From positions 1-64,000 of the forward strand of contig UQZJ01000004.1 in assembly GCA_900545495.1 (NCBI GenBank): a DNA stretch of 64,000 nucleotides, given 5' to 3'. The DNA comes from an uncultured Eubacteriales bacterium (GTDB lineage Bacteria > Bacillota > Clostridia > Oscillospirales > Oscillospiraceae). The position numbers were made by a program, and so were the translations under genes. Every line of letters begins with the position of its first letter. Position 1 is the first letter of the stretch. The notes under the pieces were generated by a model, which did not search any database, had not been told where the DNA came from, and saw only the letters and a program-made list of their open reading frames with translations. Of the stretch, positions 36,368 to 47,293 are shown in pieces.

Positions 36368-37476
36368 AGGGAATGCACGGGATCATCTTCTCCTACGAGA
36401 AGCAGACGGATCTGCGGGAGCTGATCGCCAACCGCATCCACGGCTCCATCCCCTTTGCCGGGGATTACCGGGTCATCGACTTTGTGCTGTCCGCCATGGT
36501 CAACGCCGGCATCACCGATGTGGGCGTCATCATGCACGGCAAGTGCCAGTCCATGCTGGATCATCTGGGCTCCGGCAAGAGCTGGGATCTCAGCCGCAAC
36601 CACGGCGGATTGACGCTGCTGCCCGCCTTCGCGTATAACGAGAGCCGCGGTGCAGGCGGCCAGTACCGGGGTAAGGTGGAGGCGCTGGCGGGCGTGATCA
36701 ACTACCTCAAGGGCATCCGGCAGGACTATGTGCTGCTGTCGGACAGCGACCTTGTCATCAACCTGCCGCTGGAGGACGTGCTGCGCCGCCATATCGAGAC
36801 CGGCGCGGACATGACGGCGGTATGCACCTCCATCCCCGGCGATGTGTCGGACACCTACTTTACACTGGATGAGACGGGCCGCATCACGGACACCGCCTAC
36901 GACGTGTTTGCCCCGGCGGGCTACCGCTGTCTGAATATGTTCATCCTCAGCAAGAAGCTGCTGCTGCAAATGGTGACGGAGTGCGCCAGCCGCAACCAGT
37001 TCAGCTTCCGCCACTACATTTTGCAGGACATGGGGAAGAAGTACCATTTCCACGCCTACATCTACGACGGCTACGCCGCCCGCATCAACAGCATCCAGAG
37101 CTACTACCAGCGCAGCATGGAGCTGCTGGATCCCGCTCTGCGGCAGGCGCTGTTCTGCAAGGAGCGGCCGGTGTACGGCAAGGAGAACGACTCCCCCTCC
37201 AGCTATATCGACCCCAGCGGTCCCTGCGTCAACTCCCTGATCGCAGACGGCTGCGACATCCAGGGCAGCGTGAAAAACTGCATCCTGTTTCGGAATGTAC
37301 GCATTGAAAAGGGCGCCAGCGTGGAAAACTGCATCCTGTTCAAGGATACGGTGGTGAAAAGCGGCGCCGCGCTGCAAAACGTTATCACCGATAAGCAGGT
37401 GACGGTCGGCGAGAATGTGACGCTGACAGGACATGAGAACTACCCCATCGTGATCGCCAAGAACAGCACGATCTGA
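36364..37476 (+). CDS. glgD: GlgD, regulatory-type ADP-glucose pyrophosphorylase subunit
   Basis: The 370-residue homologue of GlgC lacks the catalytic GGxGxRL loop (it reads GIIFSYEKQTDLREL instead). It is therefore a non-catalytic partner that modulates GlgC, as known in Firmicutes. It retains the FAGDYRVIDFVLSA segment, the SDSDLV region near residue 126 and the C-terminal beta-helix hexapeptide repeats (about 285-350). The ATG overlaps the glgC stop. Confidence 0.95.
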   Translation: MKGMHGIIFSYEKQTDLRELIANRIHGSIPFAGDYRVIDFVLSAMVNAGITDVGVIMHGKCQSMLDHLGSGKSWDLSRNHGGLTLLPAFAYNESRGAGGQYRGKVEALAGVINYLKGIRQDYVLLSDSDLVINLPLEDVLRRHIETGADMTAVCTSIPGDVSDTYFTLDETGRITDTAYDVFAPAGYRCLNMFILSKKLLLQMVTECASRNQFSFRHYILQDMGKKYHFHAYIYDGYAARINSIQSYYQRSMELLDPALRQALFCKERPVYGKENDSPSSYIDPSGPCVNSLIADGCDIQGSVKNCILFRNVRIEKGASVENCILFKDTVVKSGAALQNVITDKQVTVGENVTLTGHENYPIVIAKNSTI

Positions 37477-37502
37477 GTGCTGACGGAGAAAGGAGCTGCG
37501 GT

Positions 37503-38936
37503 ATGAAGATCCTATATGTGTCCAGTGAGGCATTTCCCTTCTGCAAGACCGGCGGACTGGCCGATGTGGCGGGCAGTCTGCCCCCCGCGCTGGCGCGGAA
37601 CGGCGACGACGTGGCGGTGATCCTGCCCCTGTACGGGCAGATCGGCCGGCAGTGGCGCCAGCAGATGACGTTCCGCCGCTATATCTATGTGGATCTGGGC
37701 TGGCGTCACCAGTACTGCGGCCTGTTTTCACTGGAGAGAGACGGCGTGACGTGGTACTTCGTGGACAACGAGCATTACTTCTGCCGCGGCGCGCTGTACG
37801 GCGAGTTTGACGACGGCGAACGCTTCGCCTTCTTCTGCAAGGCGGTCATCGACCTGCTGCCCAGTCTGGACTGGATGCCCGACATCCTCCACTGCAACGA
37901 CTGGCAGACGGCGCTGGTGCCCATCTACCTCAAGGATGTGTGTACCCGCTGGGAGGAGGTGCGCCGCATCCGCACGGTATTCACCATCCACAACATCGAG
38001 TATCAGGGGCGCTACGGTGAGGACACCGTGGATCAGCTGTTCGGACTTGACAGAGGGTGGTATAATGACGGCACACTGCAAATGGACGGCGATGTGAACC
38101 TGATGAAGGGCGCCATGCTGGTGTCCGACGCCGTCACCACCGTCAGTCCCACCTATGCCGCCCAGCTCCACGACGCGGCCTATGCCGAGGGCATGGAGAG
38201 CGTGGTGCGCATGATCGACTGGAAGTTTTCCGGCGTGGTCAACGGTCTGGACGTGGTGGGCTACGACCCCGCCCGCGACCCGGCGCTGCCGGCGAACTAC
38301 GATGCCGACCACATGGCGGGCAAGGCCGCGTGCAAGGCGTCGCTGCAAGCGGCGATGGGGCTTGCACAGGAGCCGGATACGCCCCTTATCGGCATCGTCA
38401 GCCGTCTGGTGGGTCACAAGGGCCTGGACATCGTGGAGCAGGGGCTGGACGGCATCATGGCCACCGGCTGCCAGCTGGTGGTGCTGGGCAAGGGCGACAG
38501 CCGGTTCGAGGACTTCTTCCGCGGCAAGGCGTGGGAGTACGGCGGCCGCCTGTCGGCGCAGATCACCTACGCCGAGGATCTGGCGCGCCGGGTCTACGCC
38601 GGGTGCGACCTACTTTTGATGCCCTCCCGCAGCGAGCCCTGCGGCCTGAGCCAGATGATCGCCATGCGCTACGGCGCGGTGCCCATCGTCCGGCGCACCG
38701 GCGGACTGGCGGACACGGTGAAGTCCTGTCAGGTGGGGCAGGAGGACGGCACGGGTTATCTGTTCGAGAGCTACGACGCCGGAGCCATGCTGGATGTGAT
38801 CGGGCAGGCCACCGGCCTGTACCGCGGCGACCGCAAGGGCTTTGATACCGTGCGGCACCGGGGCATGACGGCAGACTTCAGCTGGGCGCGGAGCGCCGGC
38901 GAATACCGCCGCATCTATGGAAATCTGCTGGGCTGA
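37503..38936 (+). CDS. glgA: Glycogen synthase (ADP-glucose)
   Basis: This GT5 enzyme extends alpha-1,4 glucan chains from ADP-glucose. The 477-residue product has the N-terminal KTGGLADVAG motif that binds ADP-glucose, HCNDWQTALVP near residue 130, and the C-terminal GT-B domain with IGIVSRLVGHKG near residue 298 and PSRSEPCGLSQM near residue 377. The size is typical. It starts 26 bp behind glgD with AAAGGAG upstream. Confidence 0.96.
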   Translation: MKILYVSSEAFPFCKTGGLADVAGSLPPALARNGDDVAVILPLYGQIGRQWRQQMTFRRYIYVDLGWRHQYCGLFSLERDGVTWYFVDNEHYFCRGALYGEFDDGERFAFFCKAVIDLLPSLDWMPDILHCNDWQTALVPIYLKDVCTRWEEVRRIRTVFTIHNIEYQGRYGEDTVDQLFGLDRGWYNDGTLQMDGDVNLMKGAMLVSDAVTTVSPTYAAQLHDAAYAEGMESVVRMIDWKFSGVVNGLDVVGYDPARDPALPANYDADHMAGKAACKASLQAAMGLAQEPDTPLIGIVSRLVGHKGLDIVEQGLDGIMATGCQLVVLGKGDSRFEDFFRGKAWEYGGRLSAQITYAEDLARRVYAGCDLLLMPSRSEPCGLSQMIAMRYGAVPIVRRTGGLADTVKSCQVGQEDGTGYLFESYDAGAMLDVIGQATGLYRGDRKGFDTVRHRGMTADFSWARSAGEYRRIYGNLLG

Positions 38937-38968
38937 TACCCGGCTTTTCATACGGAGGATTTTTGTAT

Positions 38969-41386
38969 ATGATTTATACCAAGGAGACATTGAAGAAAGC
39001 GATCATCCAGAAGCTGCGGCTGAATTACGGCTGCACCGAGAAACAGGCCACCGACGGCGAGATGATGAAGGCCTGTGCCATGGTGCTGCGGGATATCATG
39101 GCCGAGCGCGGCGTGCAGACGCGGGAGGAGACCGTCCATGAGGGACGGCGGAAGGTGCATTACCTGTCCATGGAATTCCTGATGGGCCGCAGTCTCATGA
39201 AGAATGCCTACAATCTGGAGCTGCTGGATCCGCTGACCGACGCCATTGACGAGCTGGGCTTCAAGGCCGCCGATATCTTCGAGATCGAGCCGGACGCCGG
39301 CTTGGGCAACGGCGGTCTGGGCCGTCTGGCCGCCTGCTATCTGGACAGCATGACCACGCTGGACATCCCCGCCGCCGGCTATTCCATCTGCTATGAGCTG
39401 GGTATCTTCAAGCAGAAGATCGTGGAGGGACAGCAGGTGGAGCTGCCGGACGACTGGATGCAGCTGGGCGACGCATGGCTGCTGCCCAAGCTGCAGGAGG
39501 CGGAGGAGGTCCACTTCGGCGGCAAGGTACGCTCCCGCTGGGACAACGGCCACCTGATGGTGGTGCATGAGGACTACACCCGCGTGCTGGCTGTACCCTG
39601 CGACATGGAGATCGCCGGCTACGACACCGACCACGTCAATACCCTGCGGCTGTGGCAGGCCCGCAGCCCCAAGCCCATCGACATGAAGCTGTTCAGTCAG
39701 GGCCAGTATTTGCAGGCGTCGGAGGAGCGTGCCATGGCGGACGCCATCAGCCAGGTGCTGTACCCTGAGGATAACCACTACGAGGGCAAGTCCCTGCGGC
39801 TGAAGCAGCAGTACTTCTTCGTCTCTGCCACCATGCAGTCCATCACCCGCAAGCACATCGAGGTCTACGGCACCCTGAAGAACTTCCACGAGAAGAACGT
39901 CATCCAGATCAACGACACCCACCCCACGCTGGTGATCCCGGAGCTGATGCGTATTCTGGTGGACGACGCGGGTCTCGACTGGGACGAGGCGTGGAACATC
40001 GTCACCCACTGCGTGGCCTACACCAACCATACGGTGCTGGCCGAGGCGCTGGAGGTCTGGCCGCAGCAGCTGTTTGAGACGCTGCTGCCCCGCATCTGGC
40101 AGATCTTGCAGGAGATCGCCCACCGCTGGCAGAAGAAGGTGGAGGATTATTTCCACGACCCGGCCAAGACCGCCAAGCTGGCCATCATCTGGGACGGCCA
40201 TGTCCGTATGGCCAACCTGTGTCTGGCGGGGGCTATGGCCGTTAACGGCGTGTCGGCGCTGCACTCCGAGATCCTGCGTAAGGACGTGTTCAAGGAAGCC
40301 TGCCAGATGATGCCGGAGAAGTTCAAGAACGTCACCAACGGCATCGACCACCGCCGCTGGGCATCCCAGATCAACCGCGGTCTGGACGGCCTGATCTGCG
40401 ATCTGGCCGGCGACGGCTACCTCACCCACCCGCAGGAGCTGAAGAAGCTGGAGGCCTACGCCGACGACGCCTCCGTGCTGAAGCGGCTGGAGGAGATCAA
40501 GCACCAGAACAAGCTGGCCTTCGCCGCCTACGCCAAGAAGCAGCAGGGCGTGGTGCTGAACACCGACGCCATCTTCGACGTGCAGGTGAAGCGGCTCCAC
40601 GAGTACAAGCGCCAGCTCCTCAACGTGCTGCACATCATCTACCTCTACCAGCGGTTACAGGACGACCCCAACATGGAGATGCGTCCCCAGACGTTCCTGT
40701 TCGGCGCCAAGGCCGCCCCCGGCTACGCCGTGGCCAAGCGCATCATCCACCTCATCAACTCGCTGGCCGCCCAGATCGACCGGGATCCCATCTGCAAGGA
40801 CAAGCTGCAGGTGGTATTTCTGGAGAACTACCGCGTCTCTCTGGCGGAGAAGCTGATGCCCGCCAGCGAGGTGAGCCAGCAGATCTCCACCGCCGGCAAG
40901 GAGGCCAGCGGCACCGGCAACATGAAGTTCATGATGAACGGCGCCCTGACTGTGGGTACGCTGGACGGCGCCAACGTGGAGATGCACGAGGTGCTGGGCG
41001 ACGAGAATATGTTCCTGTTCGGCCTGAAGGCCGACGAGGTGGCCCGTCTGCGCCACACCTACGATCCCCAGCTGCTGTACCAGCGCGACCCCGTGCTGCG
41101 CCGGGTGGTGGATCAGCTCAAGACCGGCTTTGGCGACGGCGTGACCTACGAGGATATCTGGCAGCGTCTGGTGATGGGCGGGGACGGCCCCGCCGACCAG
41201 TATATGGTGCTGGCGGACTTCGCCGCCTACTGCGATGCCGAGGAGCGGATGTGCCGCACCTACGGCGACCGGACGGCATGGAACCGCATGAGCCTGCGGA
41301 ATATCGCCCGCAGCGGTATCTTCGCGGCGGACCGGGCCATCGCCCAGTATGCCGATACCATCTGGCACGTGCCGTATAAGAAATAA
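38969..41386 (+). CDS. glgP: Glycogen phosphorylase
   Basis: GlgP releases glucose-1-phosphate from glycogen chain ends. The 805-residue GT35 enzyme has GLGNGGLGRLAACYLDS near residue 112, NDTHPTL near residue 318, RLHEYKRQLLN near residue 545 and the PLP-binding segment EASGTGNMKFMMNGALTVGT near residue 645. The ATG at 38969 is preferred to a TTG two codons earlier, which would sit too near the GGAGG. It is last in the operon, so synthesis and breakdown enzymes are made together. Confidence 0.96.
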   Translation: MIYTKETLKKAIIQKLRLNYGCTEKQATDGEMMKACAMVLRDIMAERGVQTREETVHEGRRKVHYLSMEFLMGRSLMKNAYNLELLDPLTDAIDELGFKAADIFEIEPDAGLGNGGLGRLAACYLDSMTTLDIPAAGYSICYELGIFKQKIVEGQQVELPDDWMQLGDAWLLPKLQEAEEVHFGGKVRSRWDNGHLMVVHEDYTRVLAVPCDMEIAGYDTDHVNTLRLWQARSPKPIDMKLFSQGQYLQASEERAMADAISQVLYPEDNHYEGKSLRLKQQYFFVSATMQSITRKHIEVYGTLKNFHEKNVIQINDTHPTLVIPELMRILVDDAGLDWDEAWNIVTHCVAYTNHTVLAEALEVWPQQLFETLLPRIWQILQEIAHRWQKKVEDYFHDPAKTAKLAIIWDGHVRMANLCLAGAMAVNGVSALHSEILRKDVFKEACQMMPEKFKNVTNGIDHRRWASQINRGLDGLICDLAGDGYLTHPQELKKLEAYADDASVLKRLEEIKHQNKLAFAAYAKKQQGVVLNTDAIFDVQVKRLHEYKRQLLNVLHIIYLYQRLQDDPNMEMRPQTFLFGAKAAPGYAVAKRIIHLINSLAAQIDRDPICKDKLQVVFLENYRVSLAEKLMPASEVSQQISTAGKEASGTGNMKFMMNGALTVGTLDGANVEMHEVLGDENMFLFGLKADEVARLRHTYDPQLLYQRDPVLRRVVDQLKTGFGDGVTYEDIWQRLVMGGDGPADQYMVLADFAAYCDAEERMCRTYGDRTAWNRMSLRNIARSGIFAADRAIAQYADTIWHVPYKK

Positions 41387-41394
41387 GCGGAAGG

Positions 41395-41424
41395 AGAGGG
41401 ACTGCACGGGCAGTCCCTCTCTTG
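41395..41424 (+). terminator. Probable terminator of the glycogen operon
   Basis: The stem AGAGGGACTGC / GCAGTCCCTCT with an ACGG loop is strong, but the tract after it (CTTGACAT) has few T residues. Termination may be partial. A TGGTATACT extended -10 for the next gene lies just downstream (41433-41441). Confidence 0.55.
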
Positions 41425-41474
41425 ACATATATGGTATACTATCATCGGAATCATATGAAAACGAGGACACGGAT

Positions 41475-42638
41475 ATGGAAGTGACACAGGGCGCACCGTT
41501 TGAGAGCTTTGGCCTGTCGGAGGCCACCATGCGCGCCGTTCGCAACAAGCATTATACCATCAGTACGCCGGTGCAGGCCGGCTGCATTCCGCCTATGCTG
41601 GCGGGGAAGGACGTCATCGCCAAGGCCCCTACCGGCACCGGTAAGACCATGGCCTTCGGCATCCCCATCATCGAGCGCATCGACCCGGAGAGCGAGGCGG
41701 TACAGGCCGTCATCCTCGCCCCTACCCGGGAGCTTGCCATGCAGATCACCGACGAGATGCGGGACATCGCCGTGTGCCACGAGGGCGTGCGGCTGGTGTG
41801 CCTGTACGGCGGCCAGCCCATTGGCAAGCAGATCGACGCGCTGAAGCGCCGCCCTCAGATCGTAGTGGCCACGCCGGGACGGCTCAGCGACCACATGAAG
41901 CGCCGCACCGTGGTGCTCAAGGATGTCAGCACCGTGGTGCTGGACGAGGCTGACCGGATGCTGGACATGGGCTTTATCCACGATGTCACCCGCATTCTGG
42001 ACAAGATCCCCAACCGCAAGAATCTGGGGATGTTTTCCGCCACCATCTCCCGGGAGGTCATGGACATCTCCTGGGTCTACCAGCGCGACCCGGAGGAGAT
42101 CACGGTGCAGGCCACCAAGGAGAATAAGCCCGATATCCTCCAGTACCGGCTGGAGGTGCCGTCCGACGGCAAGGTAGACGCCATCGCCCGTATCCTGAAC
42201 TGCGAGAATTACGAGCGGGTCATCTGCTTCTGCAACACCAAGGGCAGCACCGAGCGGCTCACCAAGTTTTTGCAGATGCGGGGCGTGGACGCTCAGTGCA
42301 TCCACGGCGACATCCCCCAGCGCAAGCGGGAGGAGGTCATGCAGCGGTTCCGCGACGGAAAGCTCCGGGTGTTTGTGGCAACGGATGTGGCCAGCCGCGG
42401 CATCGATGTGGACGATGTGGACGCCGTGTTCAACTACGAGGTACCGGAGGAGAACGAATACTACGTCCACCGTATCGGCCGGACGGGCCGCGCCAAAAAG
42501 CACGGCGTGGCGTACACGCTGCTCAGCGATTTCCCCAGCCGTATGCGGCTGGACGACATCGCCCGCAACACCCGCAGCCAGATCACGCCGGCCACCGTGG
42601 ATGAAAACGGCCATGTGACCCCCACGGAGAAAAAGTGA
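41475..42638 (+). CDS. DEAD-box RNA helicase
   Basis: The 387-residue product is a compact helicase core without long tails. It has the Q motif (FESFGLSEATMRAVRNKHY), APTGTGKT near residue 50, PTREL, DEADRMLDMGF near residue 155, SAT, and HRIGRTGRAKKHG near residue 335. This matches RhlE/CshA-type enzymes that unwind RNA during ribosome assembly or decay. The start at 41475 follows a GAGGA site. Upstream is an extended -10 (TGGTATACT) without a clear -35. It is monocistronic. Confidence 0.95.
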   Translation: MEVTQGAPFESFGLSEATMRAVRNKHYTISTPVQAGCIPPMLAGKDVIAKAPTGTGKTMAFGIPIIERIDPESEAVQAVILAPTRELAMQITDEMRDIAVCHEGVRLVCLYGGQPIGKQIDALKRRPQIVVATPGRLSDHMKRRTVVLKDVSTVVLDEADRMLDMGFIHDVTRILDKIPNRKNLGMFSATISREVMDISWVYQRDPEEITVQATKENKPDILQYRLEVPSDGKVDAIARILNCENYERVICFCNTKGSTERLTKFLQMRGVDAQCIHGDIPQRKREEVMQRFRDGKLRVFVATDVASRGIDVDDVDAVFNYEVPEENEYYVHRIGRTGRAKKHGVAYTLLSDFPSRMRLDDIARNTRSQITPATVDENGHVTPTEKK

Positions 42639-42650
42639 CCTATCACACAA

Positions 42651-42691
42651 AAAACAAGTCCTCCGCGCAGAGCGCGGAGGACTTGTCTTTT
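42651..42691. terminator. Bidirectional terminator, DEAD-box helicase and thrH
   Basis: The perfect 14-bp stem CAAGTCCTCCGCGC / GCGCGGAGGACTTG has T-rich tracts on both strands and serves the convergent genes. Confidence 0.93.
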
Positions 42692-42704
42692 GTTGCAGGA
42701 GGCG

Positions 42705-43304
42705 TTACAGGGCGGCCTTGATAGCGCCCAGCAGGTCGTCATAGCTGTCGAAGGCGGGAAGCTGGGGGTAGTCCGCCTTGATCTTGTCCGTGGTGCGGAA
42801 CAGAAAGCCCGCCTTGCTGTGGAGGATCATATCCAGATCGTTGTAGCTGTCGCCGCTGGCGATGGTGTCGTAGCCGATGGATTGCAGCGCCTTGACGGTG
42901 GTGAGCTTGGAGTGGGCGCAGCGCATCCGGTGGCGGGCGATGTACCCGTCTCCGTCCACCACCAGCGTGTTGCACAGCAGGGTGGGGTAGCCCAGCTTCT
43001 CCATCAGGGGCATGGCGAACTGGTCAAAGGTGTCGCTGAGGATCACCACCTGCGTTACGCGGCGCAGCTCGTCCAGAAACGCCTTTGCGCCGGGGAGGGG
43101 GTCGATCTTGGCGATGACGTCCTGGATCTGCTGCAATTTCATGCCCTTTTCCCGCAGCACCTCGATGCGCCAGCGCATGAGCTTGTCATAGTCCGGCTCA
43201 TCCCGGGTGGTGCGGCGCAGCTCGGGAATGCCGCTCTCCTCGGCAAAGGCGATCCAGATCTCGGGGACGAGAACGCCCTCCATATCCAAACAAACAATAT
43301 TCAT
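42705..43304 (-). CDS. thrH: ThrH: phosphoserine phosphatase / homoserine phosphotransferase
   Basis: The 199-residue HAD-superfamily enzyme has MEGVLVPEIW at the start, SDTFDQF near residue 90, and GDSYNDLDM near residue 151. This pattern is specific to ThrH. Pseudomonas ThrH removes phosphate from phosphoserine and can pass it to homoserine. The ATG at 43304 follows AAGGAG. It directly follows thrC on the same strand (17 bp), which links it to threonine synthesis: it could supply the phosphohomoserine that ThrC uses. No thrB homoserine kinase lies in the window. Confidence 0.9.
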   Translation of the reverse strand: MNIVCLDMEGVLVPEIWIAFAEESGIPELRRTTRDEPDYDKLMRWRIEVLREKGMKLQQIQDVIAKIDPLPGAKAFLDELRRVTQVVILSDTFDQFAMPLMEKLGYPTLLCNTLVVDGDGYIARHRMRCAHSKLTTVKALQSIGYDTIASGDSYNDLDMILHSKAGFLFRTTDKIKADYPQLPAFDSYDDLLGAIKAAL

Positions 43305-43320
43305 CAAAGCGGCTCCTTTC

Positions 43321-44790
43321 TCACTTTTTCAGCACTTCCGCCAGCACATAGTCCAGCATGGCGTCCTTGTCGATCACGTCCTTATGCAGCACGGGGCGGC
43401 CCTCCAGCCCGGACAGGTTGCCGGGGATGGGAACGCCGGACAGCCGGGACAGGCGGCTCATCATGGCGAACTCGTCGGTCTCGCCGTCATCCTCCCCCAG
43501 CGCGGCCAGCACCGCGGCGGGGAACTTGTAGGGCGAGGCGGTGGACAGCACCACCGTGGGCGCGCCGGTATCGCGCAGGGCGTCCTCCAGATGCTCCGCC
43601 ACCGACCACGCCACGGCGGTATGGGGATCGCAGAGATAGTGCTGCTCCCGCCACAGGCGGCCGATGACGTCGGCGGCGCCCTGATCGTCGCAGCAGCCGC
43701 AGGAGAAGTCCTGCTGCAGCTTGGCCAGCAGATCATCGGACAGCTGATACGCGCCGTCCGTATTGAGCTGCCCCATCAGTCCGGCCACATACTTCGGGTC
43801 GCGGGACAGCAGGAACAGCAGCCGCTCCAGATTGCTGGACACCAGAATGTCCATAGAGGGAGAGGTGGTCTTGTAGAACGGGCGGCGGCGGTCATAGCGG
43901 CCGGTGGCGATGAACTCCGTCAGCACGTCGTTGGCGTTGCTGGCGCAGACCAGACGACCCACGGGCAGACCCAGCTCCTTGGCGAAGTAGCCCGCCAGAA
44001 TGTCGCCAAAGTTGCCGGTGGGTACCACGAAGTTCACCTTGTCGCCCAGTGCAATGCGCCCCGCCTTCACCAGATCGCCGTAGGCGCGGAAGTAGTACAC
44101 CACCTGAGGCGCAAGGCGTCCAATGTTGATAGAGTTGGCGGAGGATAGCATGGCGCCGTGGAGGTCGCGGCCTTTACAGGCGGCGAACACCTGCTTGACA
44201 CCGGTCTGGGCGTCGTCGAAGTTGCCCCGGACGGCACAGACCTTTACATTGTCGCCGGTCTGGGTGGCCATCTGCGCCTGCTGGACGGCGGACACACCGC
44301 CGTAGGGGTAGAACACGATGATGCGGGTACCCTTTACATCGTGGAAGCCCTCCAGTGCGGCCTTGCCGGTGTCGCCGGAGGTAGCGGTGAGAATGACCAC
44401 ATCGCCCTCCATGCCCTCAGCCTTGGCCGCCGCGCCGATGAGTCTGGGCAGCACCGACAGAGCCACATCCTTGAAGGCGGAGGTGGGGCCGTGGTACAGC
44501 TCCAGCACATATTTGTCGCTCACCGGCACCAGCGGTGTCAGGTCGGCGGTGGGGAACTTGCCGTCGTAGCTGCGGCGGACGATGTCCTCCATGTGGGGGA
44601 AGTCCGGCAGCAGCGCCGAGAGAATCTTTGCGGCCATGGACAGGGTATCCAGCCGCAGCGCGCCCTGCCAGTCAAAGTCCAGCTTGGCCGGGTCGCAGAT
44701 GTACAGGCCGCCGTCGGGGGCGATGCCCTCCAGCACCGCCCGGGTAGAGGGGGCGGTGAGGCGGAGGTCGCGTGTGCTATGGTACAGCAT
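43321..44790 (-). CDS. thrC: Threonine synthase
   Basis: ThrC converts O-phosphohomoserine to threonine with pyridoxal phosphate. The 489-residue product is of the longer type, with the N-terminal MLYHSTRDLR opening, the PLP lysine K107 in HGPTSAFKDVALS, and ATSGDTGKAALEG near residue 150. It has its own promoter and is followed by thrH. The aspartokinase and asd genes start divergently 158 bp away, so three steps of the threonine branch flank one control region. Confidence 0.96.
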   Translation of the reverse strand: MLYHSTRDLRLTAPSTRAVLEGIAPDGGLYICDPAKLDFDWQGALRLDTLSMAAKILSALLPDFPHMEDIVRRSYDGKFPTADLTPLVPVSDKYVLELYHGPTSAFKDVALSVLPRLIGAAAKAEGMEGDVVILTATSGDTGKAALEGFHDVKGTRIIVFYPYGGVSAVQQAQMATQTGDNVKVCAVRGNFDDAQTGVKQVFAACKGRDLHGAMLSSANSINIGRLAPQVVYYFRAYGDLVKAGRIALGDKVNFVVPTGNFGDILAGYFAKELGLPVGRLVCASNANDVLTEFIATGRYDRRRPFYKTTSPSMDILVSSNLERLLFLLSRDPKYVAGLMGQLNTDGAYQLSDDLLAKLQQDFSCGCCDDQGAADVIGRLWREQHYLCDPHTAVAWSVAEHLEDALRDTGAPTVVLSTASPYKFPAAVLAALGEDDGETDEFAMMSRLSRLSGVPIPGNLSGLEGRPVLHKDVIDKDAMLDYVLAEVLKK

Positions 44791-44833
44791 AGGAAAGTCC
44801 TCCCAAAATTACTCTTGCATTTCTAATGACGCT

Positions 44834-44862
44834 ATGATACACTGTCGCCAACGAAAAAGCAA
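44834..44862 (-). promoter_or_regulatory. Promoter of thrC-thrH
   Basis: On the minus strand, TTGCTT (44857-44862), a 17-bp spacer and TATCAT (44834-44839) lie about 45 bp before thrC. I see no T-box or lysine riboswitch in the 158-bp divergent gap. Confidence 0.75.
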
Positions 44863-44948
44863 GTGTTTTTATACTGCGGACAAATGAGATTTTTTTGTCG
44901 CCGCGATAAAAGTGCTGCTGCAAAAAACGAGGATAAAGAGGCAAAAAT

Positions 44949-46271
44949 ATGTTGAAAGTATTGAAATTCGGCGGCTCTTCCATGGCAGATGAAAAGCAGT
45001 TCGCCAAGGTGCGGGATATCGTGCGGGCGGACGACAGCCGCCGCGTGGTGGTGGTCAGCGCCGCCGGTAAGCGGAATAGAGACGACCACAAGATCACCGA
45101 CCTGCTGTATCTGTGCCACGCGCATTTGCAGTACGGCGTCAGCTGCGACACCATTTATGAGATGATCCGCGCCCGCTATGTGGGTATCCGGGATGCGCTG
45201 GGACTGACAACACCCGTCGAGGCGGAGTTCGACGCCCTGCGGCGAAAGATGGACGAGGGCATCAGCGCCGACGAGCTGGTGTCCCGGGGCGAGTATTTCG
45301 CGGCGGAGCTGATGGCGGACTATCTGGGCTACGACTTTCTGGACAGCTCCCTGTGGCTGAAGTTCAGGCTGGACGGCACGGTGGATCAGGAGACCAGCTA
45401 CGAGAACCTGCGCCGCGCCGCGTCGGGGCGGCGGGTGGTGATCCCCGGTTTCTACGGGGCCATGCCCGACGGCAGCATCCATACGTTTACCCGGGGCGGC
45501 AGCGACATCACCGGTGCGCTGGCGGCGGCAGCGCTGGACGCCGATGTGTACGAGAACTGGACGGATGTGTCCGGCTTCCTCATGGCCGACCCTAAGATCG
45601 TAAAGGACCCCAAGCCCATCGAGCGTATCACCTACGCGGAGCTGCGGGAGCTGAGCTACATCGGGGCGCAGGTGCTCCACGAGGGTACGGTGTCACCGGT
45701 GCGGGAGAAGAACATCCCGCTGAATATCCGCAACACCAACCAGCCGGAGCACCCCGGCACCATGATCCGGGAGAGCTTTGACGAGTCGGAGACGGAGCGC
45801 GCCTCCGGCAGCATGATCACCGGCATCGCCGGGAAGAAGGGCTTCACCGTCATCACCCTGACGAAAAACGGGATGTCCTCCGAGCCGGGGACGGTCCGCC
45901 GCGTGCTGGAGGTGTTGGAGCGGTACAACATCAATGTGGAGTATCTGCCCTCCGGCATCGACAGCGTTTCGCTGGTGGTGGAGACGGGCAAGGCCGCGCC
46001 GTATCTCTATCAGGCCGTGGGCGACGTGGAAAAGGAGATACGGCCCGACAGTCTGCATATCATCGACGGCATGGCCATTGTAGCGGCAGTGGGCCGGAAG
46101 ATGGCGTTCCAGCCCGGCTCCTCCGGCAAGATCTTCGGCAAGCTGGGCGAGAACGGCATCAACATCCGCATGATCACCCAAGGGCCGGAGGAACTGAATA
46201 TCATCGTGGGCGTGGACGGGCCGGACTTTGAGAGAGCCATCCGCGTCCTGTACGACAGCTTTGTGAAATAA
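44949..46271 (+). CDS. lysC: Aspartokinase
   Basis: Aspartokinase phosphorylates aspartate, the first step toward lysine, threonine and methionine. The 440-residue product begins LKFGGSSMADEKQF (ATP-binding), has the FTRGGSDITGA substrate region near residue 178, and two C-terminal ACT domains (about 290-440) for feedback inhibition. The length fits the single-chain class, not the Bacillus alpha/beta class with an internal start. It is followed by asd 13 bp downstream. Which amino acid inhibits it is not readable from the sequence. Confidence 0.95.
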   Translation: MLKVLKFGGSSMADEKQFAKVRDIVRADDSRRVVVVSAAGKRNRDDHKITDLLYLCHAHLQYGVSCDTIYEMIRARYVGIRDALGLTTPVEAEFDALRRKMDEGISADELVSRGEYFAAELMADYLGYDFLDSSLWLKFRLDGTVDQETSYENLRRAASGRRVVIPGFYGAMPDGSIHTFTRGGSDITGALAAAALDADVYENWTDVSGFLMADPKIVKDPKPIERITYAELRELSYIGAQVLHEGTVSPVREKNIPLNIRNTNQPEHPGTMIRESFDESETERASGSMITGIAGKKGFTVITLTKNGMSSEPGTVRRVLEVLERYNINVEYLPSGIDSVSLVVETGKAAPYLYQAVGDVEKEIRPDSLHIIDGMAIVAAVGRKMAFQPGSSGKIFGKLGENGINIRMITQGPEELNIIVGVDGPDFERAIRVLYDSFVK

Positions 46272-46284
46272 GGAGGACATATCC

Positions 46285-47286
<1,002 letters not shown>

Positions 47287-47293
47287 AGAAAGT

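Noticed and set aside
44791..44948. Lysine riboswitch or threonine leader/attenuator between thrC and lysC
   Set aside because: The gap is only 158 bp, contains the thrC promoter, and shows no long aptamer, no run of Thr/Ile codons and no terminator.
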